Translations under genes and position numbers: made by a program | Shown: positions 49,551 through 58,315 of the stretch, in pieces | Layout of the letters: each line of letters begins with the position of its first letter | How positions within the stretch are numbered: position 1 is the first letter of the stretch | Assembly: GCA_035532295.1 (NCBI GenBank) | Contig: DATKRH010000035.1 | Location: forward strand, 1 to 64,000 | DNA: 64,000 nt | Direction: 5' to 3' | Origin: DASUBV01 sp035532295 | GTDB taxonomy: Bacteria > Actinomycetota > Actinomycetes > Streptosporangiales > Streptosporangiaceae | Notes under the pieces: generated by a model | What the model saw: the letters and a program-made list of their open reading frames with translations, nothing else | Told to the model about the DNA's origin: nothing | Databases searched by the model: none

Positions 49551-50495
49551 GTGGGCCGGATGTCGTTCGTGTTCAGGCGGCTGCTGCTGCTGATGCCGGT
49601 AGCAGTGGGTGTGACGATCGTCGTGTTCTTCATGGTGCACCTGATCCCGGGCGATCCGGCCGCGACCATCCTGGGCGTCCATGCGACCCCGCAGCGGATA
49701 GCGATCCTGCACCGCCAGTGGGGACTGAACCGGCCGCTGCTCAGCCAGTACTGGCTGTTCCTTGACCGGCTCTTCCACGGGAATCTTGGCCAGAGCCTCA
49801 TCTACGGGCAGTCGGCAGCCAGCCTGATCTCAGGCCGGCTGCCGGCCACCCTGTGGCTCATCGTTTACTCGGCCGTGCTGGCGATCATCATCAGCGTCCC
49901 GCTGGCGATGATCGCCGCCAGCCGCAAGGGCGGCGTCCGCGATCACCTAGTCCGGGTGGTGCCGCTGCTCGGGCTGGGGATGCCGCCCTTCTGGGTGGGG
50001 CTGCTGCTGCAGCTCGGCCTCGCGCTGTCGCTGCACATCTTCCCGGTCACCGGCTACGGAACGGGCGTCGGCGGCCACCTGCGCTCCATGTTCCTGCCGA
50101 GCCTGACCGTGGCGATCGCGCTGTCGCCGGTGGTCATCCGCAGCCTGCGGGCCAGCATGCTCGGCGTCCTCGGCGCGGACTACATCACCACCGCCCGGTC
50201 CAAGGGCATTCCCGGCCGGCGGCTGTTCGTCCGGCATGTGCTGCGAAACGCAGTGATCCCGGCGGTCACGGTGCTGGGCATCAACATCGGTTTCCTGATC
50301 GGAGGCACTCTGATCGTCGAGAACGTCTTTGCCGTCCCGGGCATCGGCCAGCTCATGGTCAACTCGATCTTCCAGCGTGACTTCCCGGTCGTCCAGGGCG
50401 TCACGCTGGTGTTCGGCGTCCTGGTGGTCATGGTGAACCTGCTGACCGACGTCGCCTATGCCTCGCTCGACCCGAGAGTGCGGTTCGACCGGTGA
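49551..50495 (+). CDS. dppB: DppB-type ABC transporter permease
   Basis: A 314-residue permease with about six membrane helices and the EAA loop ARSKGIPGRRLFVRHVLRNA. N-terminal FRRLLLLMPVAVGVTIVVFF and the HLIPGDPAATILG loop are typical of DppB/OppB. A near-perfect Shine-Dalgarno sequence GGAGGTGAT lies six bases before GTG 49551, which fixes the start. Its stop overlaps the next permease start. Confidence 0.94.
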   Translation: MGRMSFVFRRLLLLMPVAVGVTIVVFFMVHLIPGDPAATILGVHATPQRIAILHRQWGLNRPLLSQYWLFLDRLFHGNLGQSLIYGQSAASLISGRLPATLWLIVYSAVLAIIISVPLAMIAASRKGGVRDHLVRVVPLLGLGMPPFWVGLLLQLGLALSLHIFPVTGYGTGVGGHLRSMFLPSLTVAIALSPVVIRSLRASMLGVLGADYITTARSKGIPGRRLFVRHVLRNAVIPAVTVLGINIGFLIGGTLIVENVFAVPGIGQLMVNSIFQRDFPVVQGVTLVFGVLVVMVNLLTDVAYASLDPRVRFDR

Positions 50496-51358
50496 GCGCT
50501 GTCTCCCTCGTGACCGTCGGTGCCGAGCACGCGCAGCCGCGGCGAGCGCACTGGTTCAGGCAGGCGTCTCTGATGGCCGGGCTGGCCATCATCGCCATCG
50601 TCTTGTTCATGGTGATCGCCGCACCGCTGCTGACCTCCTATAACCCGGACATCCAGAACCTGAACGCGACCCTGCAGGGGCCCAGCGCGCATCATCTGCT
50701 CGGCACTGACCAGCTCGGCCGGGACACCTGGTCCCGGCTGCTCTACGGCGGCCGGGCCGACCTGCAGGTCGCCTTCATCGCCGTGCTCTTCCCGTTCGTC
50801 CTGGGCACCGTCCTGGGCAGCCTGGCCGGGTACTTCGGCGGCTGGGTCGACCTGGTGATCATGCGCCTGGTCGATGTCGTGGTCGCGTTCCCGTTCTACG
50901 TGCTGATCATCGCCCTGGTCTTCGTCCTCGGGCCGGGCCAGCGCAGCATCTACGTCGCCATCACGGTGGTCGGCTGGGTCTCCTACGCCCGGATCATCCG
51001 CGGCGAGATCCTGGTCGCCAAGCGGCAGGAGTACGTGCTCGCCGCCCAGTCCGGCGGCCTGTCGAACCTGCGCATCATGGGCCGCCACCTGCTGCCGAAC
51101 GTCGTGACCCAGGCCATCATCTACGCGATGTCCGACATCGTGCAGGACATCCTGGCCATCGTCACGCTGAGCTACCTGGGCCTGGGCATCCAGCCACCGA
51201 CACCGGACTGGGGGACCATGATCGCCGACGGGCAGAACTTCCTCACCACCCACTGGGAGCTGACCACGATCCCCGGCCTGGCGGTGGTGGTCGTCGGCCT
51301 CGGGCTGTCGCTGATCGGTGACGGCCTCGCCGACCTGCTCCGGCCGGGCCAGTCATGA
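50492..51358 (+). CDS. dppC: DppC-type ABC transporter permease
   Basis: A 288-residue partner permease. The DppC signature YNPDIQNLNATLQGPSAHH then LLGTDQLGRDTWSRLLYG follows the first helix, and LSYLGLGIQPPTPDWGTM precedes the last helices. The GTG start overlaps dppB by four bases. It is co-transcribed and coupled. Confidence 0.95.
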   Translation: MSAVSLVTVGAEHAQPRRAHWFRQASLMAGLAIIAIVLFMVIAAPLLTSYNPDIQNLNATLQGPSAHHLLGTDQLGRDTWSRLLYGGRADLQVAFIAVLFPFVLGTVLGSLAGYFGGWVDLVIMRLVDVVVAFPFYVLIIALVFVLGPGQRSIYVAITVVGWVSYARIIRGEILVAKRQEYVLAAQSGGLSNLRIMGRHLLPNVVTQAIIYAMSDIVQDILAIVTLSYLGLGIQPPTPDWGTMIADGQNFLTTHWELTTIPGLAVVVVGLGLSLIGDGLADLLRPGQS

Positions 51359-52425
51359 CCGGGCCCGTGGTGGAGGGGCCCGTGGTGGAGGGTCCCGTGG
51401 TGGAAAGGCCCGTGGTGGGCGGCACCGGGCCGGTCCTGCAGGTCCGGGATCTGCACGTGGAGATAGCCACCCGCCGCGGGGTGGTCAGGGCGGTCGACGG
51501 AGTATCGGTCGACGTGCCCCGCGGCCAGGCCGTGGGGCTGGTCGGCGAGTCCGGCTCGGGCAAGAGCATGACGCTGCGGGCGATCCTGGGCATCCTGCCG
51601 CCCGAGGCGCGCGTGACCGCCGGGCAGGTGCTGCTGGACGGGACCGACCTGGTGCCGTTGCCGACCTCGGCCCTGAACCGGATCCGCGGGCCCAAGCTGG
51701 CCATGATCTTCCAGGAGCCGATGAGCGCGCTGAACCCGGTGATGCGGGTCGGCTGGCAGATCGCCGAGGGACCGCGCGTGCACCTGGGCCTGAGCCGGTC
51801 CAAGGCCGCGGAGCGCGCCATCGAGCTGATGCGCCGGGTGGGGATCCCGGACCCCGAGCGGCGGTTCCGCGCCTACCCTCACGAGTTCTCCGGCGGGATG
51901 CGCCAGCGCGTGATGATCGCGATCGCGCTGTCCTGCGAGCCCGAGGTCATCTTGTGCGATGAGCCCACGACCGCCCTGGACGTGACGATCCAGGACCAGA
52001 TCCTGCGTCTGCTGGCCGGCCTGTGCCGGGAATCGGGCGTGAGCCTGCTGTTCGTCACCCATGACCTGCCGGTGGTCGCGGAGCTGTGCCAGTACCTGGC
52101 GGTCATGTACGGCGGCCAGATCATCGAGCAGGGCCCGGTCGCGGAGGTCTTCGCGCAGCCGATGCACCCGTACACGCTCGGGCTGCTCCGGTCGGCGCCG
52201 GACGTCGAGGAGGTGCGCACGTCGCTAGTGCCCATCCCGGGCTCCCCGCCGAGCCTGATCACCCCGCCGCCGGGCTGCCGGTTCCACCCGCGCTGCGGCT
52301 TCGCGGAGGCGGACTGCCGGGCTGAGCAGCCGCCCCTCCGGCTGCTCCCTGGCGGGCGGGCCACCGCGTGCCTGCATCACGAGCGCTGCGCGGAGTCACT
52401 TGAGGCGCAGGAGGCAGCCCGATGA
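51355..52425 (+). CDS. dppD: DppD-type ABC transporter ATP-binding protein
   Basis: A 356-residue ATPase with Walker A GESGSGKSM, signature FSGGMRQRV, Walker B LCDEPTTALDV and the oligopeptide-family C-terminal segment PPPGCRFHPRCGFA. The start ATG overlaps dppC. The first 20 residues are a PVVEG repeat encoded by a 15-bp tandem repeat, which makes an ATG inside it unlikely and leaves a redundant N-terminal extension before the normal LQVRDLHVEI. Confidence 0.95.
   Translation: MTGPVVEGPVVEGPVVERPVVGGTGPVLQVRDLHVEIATRRGVVRAVDGVSVDVPRGQAVGLVGESGSGKSMTLRAILGILPPEARVTAGQVLLDGTDLVPLPTSALNRIRGPKLAMIFQEPMSALNPVMRVGWQIAEGPRVHLGLSRSKAAERAIELMRRVGIPDPERRFRAYPHEFSGGMRQRVMIAIALSCEPEVILCDEPTTALDVTIQDQILRLLAGLCRESGVSLLFVTHDLPVVAELCQYLAVMYGGQIIEQGPVAEVFAQPMHPYTLGLLRSAPDVEEVRTSLVPIPGSPPSLITPPPGCRFHPRCGFAEADCRAEQPPLRLLPGGRATACLHHERCAESLEAQEAAR
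51361..51420. repeat. 15-bp tandem repeat, 4 copies, at the dppD 5' end
   Basis: Units gggcccgtggtggag at 51361, 51376, 51391 and 51406 directly follow the start codon region and encode GPVVE repeats. Confidence 0.93.
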
Positions 52426-53480
52426 CCGCCGCCCCGTCCCCGGACACCGGGCCGCTGCTGACCGCGACCGACCTGTCGGTCGGCTTCGCGATCGGCGGCT
52501 CGATCGCGGCCCGGCTGCGGCACGAGACGCGGGTGCTGCGGGCCGTCGACGGAGTCGACCTGATGATCGAGCGCGGCGAGGCCCTGGCCCTGGTCGGCGA
52601 GTCCGGGTCCGGCAAGTCGACGCTCGCCCGTGCTCTGACCGGGCTCGTCCCCCTCGATAAGGGCGAGATCCGCCTCGGCGAGCGCGTGCTGTCTGGCCGG
52701 CGCTCGCGCGCCGACCAGCGCCGGATCCAGATGGTCTTCCAGGACCCGTACTCCTCGCTCAATCCGCGGATCACCGTGGCAGGCATGCTGCGCGAACTGC
52801 TGCGCGTGCACAGCATCGTGCCGCGGGCCGAGGTGGACTCCTACAGCCGGGAGCTGCTGGGCCTCGTCGGCCTGACCGATGACGCGCTGCATGCCTATCC
52901 GCGCCAGTTCTCCGGCGGCCAGCGCCAGCGGGTCGCGATCGCGCGGGCCCTGGCGCTGCGGCCCGAGCTGCTGGTGGCCGACGAGCCGGTGTCTGCGCTG
53001 GACGTCAGCGTGCAGGCCACGATCTTGAACCTGCTCCAGGAACTGCGCGGCAGCCTCGGCCTCACCCTGCTGCTCATCTCGCACAACCTGGCGGTGGTCC
53101 GTCATCTGTGCGACCGGACGGCGGTCATGTACCTGGGCCGGATCATCGAGGTCGCGCCGACCGAGGAGCTGTTCGCCGCGCCGCGCCATCCGTACACGCG
53201 CGGGCTGCTCGCCGCGATCCCGCGGATGACGGCCCTGGCCGATAACGAGGCGCCGGCCGTGCAGGGCGACCCGCCCAGCCCGCTGCGGATCCCCGCGGGC
53301 TGCCGGTTCCGCACCCGCTGCCCGATCGCGCAGGAGCGCTGTGCGCACGACGACCCGGAGCTGACCGCCGCCCCGGGCCGCCCGGCCCACGTCGCCGCCT
53401 GCCACTTCCCGCTCGATGCCCCGGCCAGGACGGCCGCGGGACTGAGCAAGGTGCAGGAGGAGCCATCGCCGAGCCAGTGA
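52422..53480 (+). CDS. dppF: DppF-type ABC transporter ATP-binding protein
   Basis: A 352-residue second ATPase, with Walker A GESGSGKSTLARALTG, signature FSGGQRQRV, Walker B VADEPVSALDVSVQ and a C-terminal GCRFRTRCPIAQERC cysteine segment. The ATG overlaps dppD, and its own stop overlaps the next gene by GTGA. It completes the ABCDF importer. Confidence 0.95.
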   Translation: MTAAPSPDTGPLLTATDLSVGFAIGGSIAARLRHETRVLRAVDGVDLMIERGEALALVGESGSGKSTLARALTGLVPLDKGEIRLGERVLSGRRSRADQRRIQMVFQDPYSSLNPRITVAGMLRELLRVHSIVPRAEVDSYSRELLGLVGLTDDALHAYPRQFSGGQRQRVAIARALALRPELLVADEPVSALDVSVQATILNLLQELRGSLGLTLLLISHNLAVVRHLCDRTAVMYLGRIIEVAPTEELFAAPRHPYTRGLLAAIPRMTALADNEAPAVQGDPPSPLRIPAGCRFRTRCPIAQERCAHDDPELTAAPGRPAHVAACHFPLDAPARTAAGLSKVQEEPSPSQ

Positions 53481-54406
53481 TAATCGCCAGCGAGCGCGGC
53501 GAGGTGGGCCTGCGCGCTGGGATGGACCTGCTCCGGGCGGGCGGCACCGCCATGGACGCCGTCGAGGCGGCGATCCGGCTGGTGGAGTCTAACGAGGCCG
53601 ACCACTTCGTCGGCGTGGGCGGCCTGCCCAACCTGCTCGGCGAAGTGGAGCTCGACGCCTCGATCATGGACGGCGCCACGCGCCGGGCCGGGGCGGTCGC
53701 CGCCGTCACCGGGTTCCCGCACCCGATCAGCATCGCGCGCGCGGTGTGCGACCTGCTCCCGCAGCATGTGCTGCTGGTGGGGCGCGGTGCCGAGCGGTTC
53801 GCCGACGAAGTGGGCATCGAGCGGGGCGAGACCCTGACCGGCGAGGCCCGCAAGATCTGGCAGGAGCGGCTGATCGCTTCCGGCCTGGCTCCGGCGCACG
53901 AGGCGCCGGTCCCCGGCGGCGTGAGCTACACGCGCGAGGCCCTGGCGGCGATCCAGTCGACGGCCCTGCGCGACGGGGCCTGGGGCACGGTGAACGTGCT
54001 GGCCCTGGACTCCGCCGGCAACCTGGCCGCCGGCGTCAGCACCAGCGGTTATCCCTGGAAGTACCCCGGCCGGGTGGGTGACTCGCCGCTGATCGGCGCG
54101 GGCAACTACTGCGATAACCGGATCGGCGCGGCGGCCTGTACCGGCCGCGGCGAGCTGGCGATCCGCGGCGGCACGGCCCGCGCGGTACTGCTCGCCCTGG
54201 CGGCCGGGAGCGACCCGGCCGGCGCGTGCGCCGAGGCGCTGACCCAGACCCTGGACCTGCCCGACGAGCCGCAACTCGCTCTGCAGACCCTGTGCCTGAC
54301 CCCGGACGGCCGCCATGGCGGGGCCGCCACCAGGGACGGCGCCACCTACAGCGTCCTGACGGCCGACGCCAGCCGTTACGCGATCGTGGAAAGAAGGAAG
54401 CCATGA
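53477..54406 (+). CDS. Glycosylasparaginase/isoaspartyl-peptidase-like Ntn hydrolase
   Basis: A 309-residue family T2 Ntn-hydrolase precursor that should self-cleave before Thr171 (GAWG|TVNVLALD). GGLPNLLGEVELDASIMDG, HVLLVGRGAERFADEVG and the post-cleavage GVSTSGYPWKYPGRVGDSP with GAGNYCDN match N4-(beta-N-acetylglucosaminyl)-L-asparaginase more than plain isoaspartyl peptidase. Such enzymes hydrolyse side-chain amide bonds of asparagine derivatives. The GTG start overlaps dppF, so uptake and hydrolysis are coupled. Confidence 0.9.
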   Translation: MIIASERGEVGLRAGMDLLRAGGTAMDAVEAAIRLVESNEADHFVGVGGLPNLLGEVELDASIMDGATRRAGAVAAVTGFPHPISIARAVCDLLPQHVLLVGRGAERFADEVGIERGETLTGEARKIWQERLIASGLAPAHEAPVPGGVSYTREALAAIQSTALRDGAWGTVNVLALDSAGNLAAGVSTSGYPWKYPGRVGDSPLIGAGNYCDNRIGAAACTGRGELAIRGGTARAVLLALAAGSDPAGACAEALTQTLDLPDEPQLALQTLCLTPDGRHGGAATRDGATYSVLTADASRYAIVERRKP

Positions 54407-55227
54407 AGATCTTCCTGTCCAGTGACATGGAGGGCACGGCCGGGGTCGTCGGCTGGGAACAGTGCGTCGGTGACGGGCCGGAGGCGGCCGCCGGGCGGCG
54501 GCTGCTGCTGGCCGAGGTCAACGCGGCCATCGAAGGGGCCATCGAGGGCGGCGCGACGCAGATCGTCGTCAACGACTCGCACTCCACGATGCGCAACCTG
54601 CCGGCCGACGAACTGGCCGGCGAGGCGTCCTACATTTCCGGCAGCCACAAGCCGCTGTACATGATGCAGGGCCTGGACGAGAGCTTCGACGCGGTCCTGT
54701 TCGTCTCCTATCACGGCTCTATCGGCGCGCCGGCCGGGCTGTCGCACACCTATAACCCGCGCGCCGTGGTCGAGGTCACGCTGAACGGGACGGTGACCGG
54801 CGAGGCCGGCATCAATGCCCTGGTGGCCGCGCATTACGGCGTGCCGGTGGTGCTGGTCACCGGCGACCGGTGCGCCTGCGAGGAGACCGCCGCGCTGATT
54901 CCCGGCGTGCACAGCGCCATCGTCAAGGAGCACGTCAGCCGCCTCGCCGCGCATAGCCTGCACCCGGCTCGCGCCTGCTCGCTGATCCGGGACCAGGCGC
55001 AGGCCGCGGTCAGCGCGGCGGCCGGCACCAGCCCGCCGCCACTGGATCCGGGGGTACTGGAGGTGTTCGTGCGCACGACCGACATCGCGGAGGCGGCCAC
55101 CTGGGTCCGGGGCGTCGAGCGGGCGGGCCCGCGGCAGTTGCGCATCCAGGGCGAGGACCTGCTGGCCACCTACCGCGCCTTCTGCGCGGCGATCCTGCTG
55201 ACCCGATCCGTCGCGGAGGCGGTGTGA
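54403..55227 (+). CDS. D-aminopeptidase, M55 family (DppA-like)
   Basis: A 274-residue zinc aminopeptidase, the same length as Bacillus DppA. The metal ligands Asp8, Glu10 (SSDMEG), His60 (NDSH), His104 (SYHG) and a Glu near 134 (VTGEAG) match DppA. That enzyme releases N-terminal D-amino acids such as D-Ala from peptides. The ATG overlaps the preceding gene. Its presence suggests that imported substrates contain D-residues, for example peptidoglycan or non-ribosomal peptide fragments. Confidence 0.93.
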   Translation: MKIFLSSDMEGTAGVVGWEQCVGDGPEAAAGRRLLLAEVNAAIEGAIEGGATQIVVNDSHSTMRNLPADELAGEASYISGSHKPLYMMQGLDESFDAVLFVSYHGSIGAPAGLSHTYNPRAVVEVTLNGTVTGEAGINALVAAHYGVPVVLVTGDRCACEETAALIPGVHSAIVKEHVSRLAAHSLHPARACSLIRDQAQAAVSAAAGTSPPPLDPGVLEVFVRTTDIAEAATWVRGVERAGPRQLRIQGEDLLATYRAFCAAILLTRSVAEAV

Positions 55228-55955
55228 GCGGCGGCCGGATCGCGGTCGTCACCGGCGCCGCGGGCGGGATCGGCTCGGCGACCTGCCGCCGGCTCGCCGC
55301 GGACGGCTTCACGGTCGCCTGCCTGGACCTGCGGGGTGCGGACGCCGAGCGCGTCGCCGCCGGCCTGCCCGGTGCCCGCGGCTTCGGCGTTGACGTGCGG
55401 GACGGGGCATCGGTGCGCGCCGCCGGTGAGCAGATCCGCGCGGAGCTCGGCCAGCCGTGGCTGCTGGTGAACGCCGTCGGGGTGTTCAGCATTCAGCGGG
55501 TGCCCGACCTGGGCGAGGCGGAATGGGACCGGCTCATCGACACCAACCTCAAGGGGCCGTTCCTGACCTGCCGGGAGTTCCTGCCCGCGATGATCGCGGC
55601 GGGCGACGGCTGCGTCGTGAACGTCGCCTCCACGGCGGGAGTGCGAGGCGGCCGGATGCGCGCGGCCTACTGCGCGTCTAAGGGCGGCCTGGTGCAGCTG
55701 ACCCGGAGCCTGGCGGTGGATCATGGACCTGATGGGGTGCGGGTCAACTGCCTGTGCCCTGGTCTGGTAGATACCGAGATGGCTGACTGGATCACACGCG
55801 ATGAGGAGGCACTGGAGCGGTGGGCGTCTACCATCCCGGCCCGCCGGATCGGCACCGCGCAGGAGATCGCCGACGGCGTTGCCTACCTGGCCTCCGACGG
55901 CGCCAGCTACCTGCACGGAGCAGTCCTGATGGCCGACGGCGGCGTCACGGCCTGA
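55224..55955 (+). CDS. Short-chain dehydrogenase/reductase
   Basis: A 243-residue classical SDR: TGAAGGIG cofactor motif, NAVGVFS, VNVASTAG with the catalytic Ser, and YCASKGG with Tyr and Lys. The family C-terminal LASDGASYLHGAVLMADGG is complete. The GTG overlaps the aminopeptidase stop. It probably oxidises a hydroxy product of the pathway; substrate unknown. Confidence 0.92.
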   Translation: MSGGRIAVVTGAAGGIGSATCRRLAADGFTVACLDLRGADAERVAAGLPGARGFGVDVRDGASVRAAGEQIRAELGQPWLLVNAVGVFSIQRVPDLGEAEWDRLIDTNLKGPFLTCREFLPAMIAAGDGCVVNVASTAGVRGGRMRAAYCASKGGLVQLTRSLAVDHGPDGVRVNCLCPGLVDTEMADWITRDEEALERWASTIPARRIGTAQEIADGVAYLASDGASYLHGAVLMADGGVTA

Positions 55956-55995
55956 TCGCCGGAGCTGGCGGCGGCGGCCAGCGCCGGAGCCGGGC

Positions 55996-56115
55996 GTGAC
56001 AGGGCCGGGCGTGACAGGGCCGGGCGTGACAGGGCCGGGCGTGACAGGGCCGGGCGGGACGGGGCCGGGCGGGACGGGGCCAGATACGACGGAGGCGGAT
56101 ACGACGGAGGCGAAA
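55996..56115. repeat. 15-bp tandem repeat, 8 units, abutting the LacI start
   Basis: Four identical units gtgacagggccgggc (55996-56055) grade into ggaacggggccgggc-like (56056-56085) and acgacggaggcggat-like (56086-56115) units. The last unit contains the GGAGG that serves GTG 56116. Each of the first four units offers a potential GTG start in the same frame. Confidence 0.93.
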
Positions 56116-57300
56116 GTGCCCGGTCACGATGGCCCCGCGGCCGGGCCGTCGCGGGGCGGGCAGCGCCGGGCGTCCCGGCTCGTGGACATCGCGCAGGCCG
56201 CCGGGGTGCACGTCTCGACGGTGTCGCGGGTGCTCAACGGCGATCCGGCGCTGTCGATCCGGCCGGAGACCTACCAGCGGATCCTCAGCACCGCCCGCGC
56301 CCAGGGTTACCGGCCCAACGCCCTGGCCAGGGCGCTCAAGCGGCGCCGGACCGGGGCCTTCGCCCTGGTGATCCCGCTGCTGCGCAACCCCATCTGGGTG
56401 CGGCTGCAAAGCGGCGCGCTGCAGCGGGCCCGCGAGCGCGGTTACGTAGTCATGATCATGGAAGAGCCGACCGACGACCCGCGGCCGCCGGCCGACTACC
56501 GTTACCTGGTCGAAGAGAGCCGCGTCGACGGCCTGCTGCTGGCCACCGCGCTTCGGGTGCCCGAGCATCAGCCGGGGGTGCAGTCGATCCCGCATGTCTA
56601 CGTGAACCGCCGGGGCCCCGACCGGGGTAACGACGTGGTGATGGACGAGGGCGGCGCGATGCGGCTATTCGTCGAGCACCTGGCCGGGCTCGGCCATCGC
56701 AGCATCGCGCTGATCGACGGGCCGCTAGAGGTGGACACCGTGTACCGGCGGGTGAGCGCCGCCCGCCGGCTGTGCGCGGCCCGCGGGATCAGCCTGACCG
56801 TCCGGCACGCCGCGGCCACCGAGGACGGCGGCTGGGAGGCGGCCCAGCGGGTGCTGAGCCGGGACCCGCGGCCGACCGCGTGCGGGGTCGGCAGCATCAA
56901 CCAGCTGTTCGGCCTGCTCGGCGGGTTGCGCGGGGCCGGCGTGCAGGTGCCAGGCGAGATGTCGGTCGTCAGCTTCGACGAGGACGAGTGCCTCGCCTTC
57001 CTCGAGGTCCCGATCACCAGCGTGTGCATGCCGCTAGCCGAGCTGGGCCAGGCGGCGGTGGACGCGCTGATCGCGCGGATCGAGGGCGAGCCCGCGGCCG
57101 ACGTCCTGATCCGGGAGCCCATGGCTCTGCAGGTGCGGGACTCGGCGGTCGGCCCGCCTCGCTGGGCCACGCGGCGCACCGTGCCGATGCAGCGAGCCGC
57201 CCGTGCTGCCGGGGCGGCCCGCGGCGGGGCCGCCCGTGGTGGAGAGGCCCGAGGCGGGCAGAATTCAGGCAGTCAGCGGCGTGGAGGCCAAGATGAGTGA
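56116..57300 (+). CDS. LacI-family transcriptional regulator
   Basis: A 394-residue regulator. The N-terminal HTH reads ASRLVDIAQAAGVHVSTVSR then VLNGDPALSIRPETYQRI, followed by YRPNALARALK and a periplasmic-binding-type effector domain (AFALVIPLLRNPIW, GLGHRSIALIDGPLE, MSVVSFDEDECLAFLEVPITS). GTG 56116 with GGAGG seven bases upstream is chosen; GTGs as far as 55996 are in frame through a tandem repeat. It probably controls the surrounding island, perhaps through the operator at 47731. The C-terminus has AARGG repeats and overlaps the formamidase start. Confidence 0.9.
   Translation: MPGHDGPAAGPSRGGQRRASRLVDIAQAAGVHVSTVSRVLNGDPALSIRPETYQRILSTARAQGYRPNALARALKRRRTGAFALVIPLLRNPIWVRLQSGALQRARERGYVVMIMEEPTDDPRPPADYRYLVEESRVDGLLLATALRVPEHQPGVQSIPHVYVNRRGPDRGNDVVMDEGGAMRLFVEHLAGLGHRSIALIDGPLEVDTVYRRVSAARRLCAARGISLTVRHAAATEDGGWEAAQRVLSRDPRPTACGVGSINQLFGLLGGLRGAGVQVPGEMSVVSFDEDECLAFLEVPITSVCMPLAELGQAAVDALIARIEGEPAADVLIREPMALQVRDSAVGPPRWATRRTVPMQRAARAAGAARGGAARGGEARGGQNSGSQRRGGQDE
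57214..57258. repeat. 15-bp imperfect tandem repeat, 3 copies, at the lacI 3' end
   Basis: Units at 57214, 57229 and 57244 encode AARGG/EARGG repeats at the C-terminus of the LacI protein. Confidence 0.8.
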
Positions 57301-58315
57301 TCCGCAGGTCCTGTCGTTCCGGCCCGAGGCCAGCCAGTACGCGTGGACGTTCGGCGGTGTCCCGCCGGTCGCCCGGATCACGCCGGGCACGATCCTGGAG
57401 CTGTGGACGGAGGACTGCTTCGCCGGCCGGGTTCGCGGCGTCGGCGACCTCGTCTCGCAGGTCTGCCAGTTCCCGTTCCTGAACCCGCAGACGGGCCCGT
57501 TCTATGTGGAGGGGGCCGAGCCGGGGGACACCCTGGCCGTGCACTTCATCTCGCTGGAGCCAGCCCGGGACTGGGCGGCGTCCACGACCGTGCCGCTGTT
57601 CGGGGCGCTGACCTCCACCCGCCTGACCGCGACCCTGCAGGATCCGCTGCCCGAGGTGGTGTGGATCTGGGAGCTGGACCGGGCGCGGGGAACGTGCCAG
57701 TTCTCGGCGCGCGACAGCGACTTCACCGCCGAACTGCCGATGAACCCGATGCACGGCACCGTCGGCGTGGCGCCCGCCAACCTGGAGGTGCGCTCGGCCC
57801 TGGTGCCCGACGCGTTCGGCGGCAACATGGACACCCCCGAGATGCGCGCGGGCGTCACCTGCTACCTGGGCGTCAACGTCGAGGGCGCGCTGCTGTCGGT
57901 CGGCGACGGGCACGCCCGCCAGGGCGAGGGCGAGACCTGCGGGGTCGCGGTCGAGTGCGCCATGAACACGGTGCTGGTCGTGGACCTGCTCAAGGGCGTG
58001 CCGACCCCGTGGCCGCGGCTGGAATCCGATACCCACATCATGTCGACCGGGTCGGCCAGGCCGCTGGAGGACGCCTTCCGGATCGCCCAGCTCGACCTGG
58101 TCCAGTGGGTCGCGGCGGATACCGGCCTGTCCCTGCTGGACGCCTACCAGTTCATCACCCAGGCGGTGCAGGCTCCCCTGGCCAACGTCTGCGACACCAA
58201 CTACACCTCACTGGCGATGCTGCGCAAGGAATGGCTGCCTGCTAACGCCGGCGCGACGACGCGGGGGATGCACGCGCACCTGCGGGAGGTAGCGCGCAGC
58301 TACCAGGGCACCTGA
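57293..58315 (+). CDS. Acetamidase/formamidase family protein
   Basis: A 340-residue amidase of the FmdA/AmdA family, which hydrolyses formamide or short amides. Visible motifs are PMNPMHGTVGVAPA, FGGNMDTPEMRAG and VGDGHARQGEGETCGVAVEC, the usual metal/active-site surroundings. ATG 57293, with GGAGG eight bases upstream, overlaps the LacI stop, so both are co-expressed. It could release the ammonia or formate product at the end of the amide pathway. It converges with the MarR gene and overlaps it by 16 bp. Confidence 0.92.
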   Translation: MSDPQVLSFRPEASQYAWTFGGVPPVARITPGTILELWTEDCFAGRVRGVGDLVSQVCQFPFLNPQTGPFYVEGAEPGDTLAVHFISLEPARDWAASTTVPLFGALTSTRLTATLQDPLPEVVWIWELDRARGTCQFSARDSDFTAELPMNPMHGTVGVAPANLEVRSALVPDAFGGNMDTPEMRAGVTCYLGVNVEGALLSVGDGHARQGEGETCGVAVECAMNTVLVVDLLKGVPTPWPRLESDTHIMSTGSARPLEDAFRIAQLDLVQWVAADTGLSLLDAYQFITQAVQAPLANVCDTNYTSLAMLRKEWLPANAGATTRGMHAHLREVARSYQGT

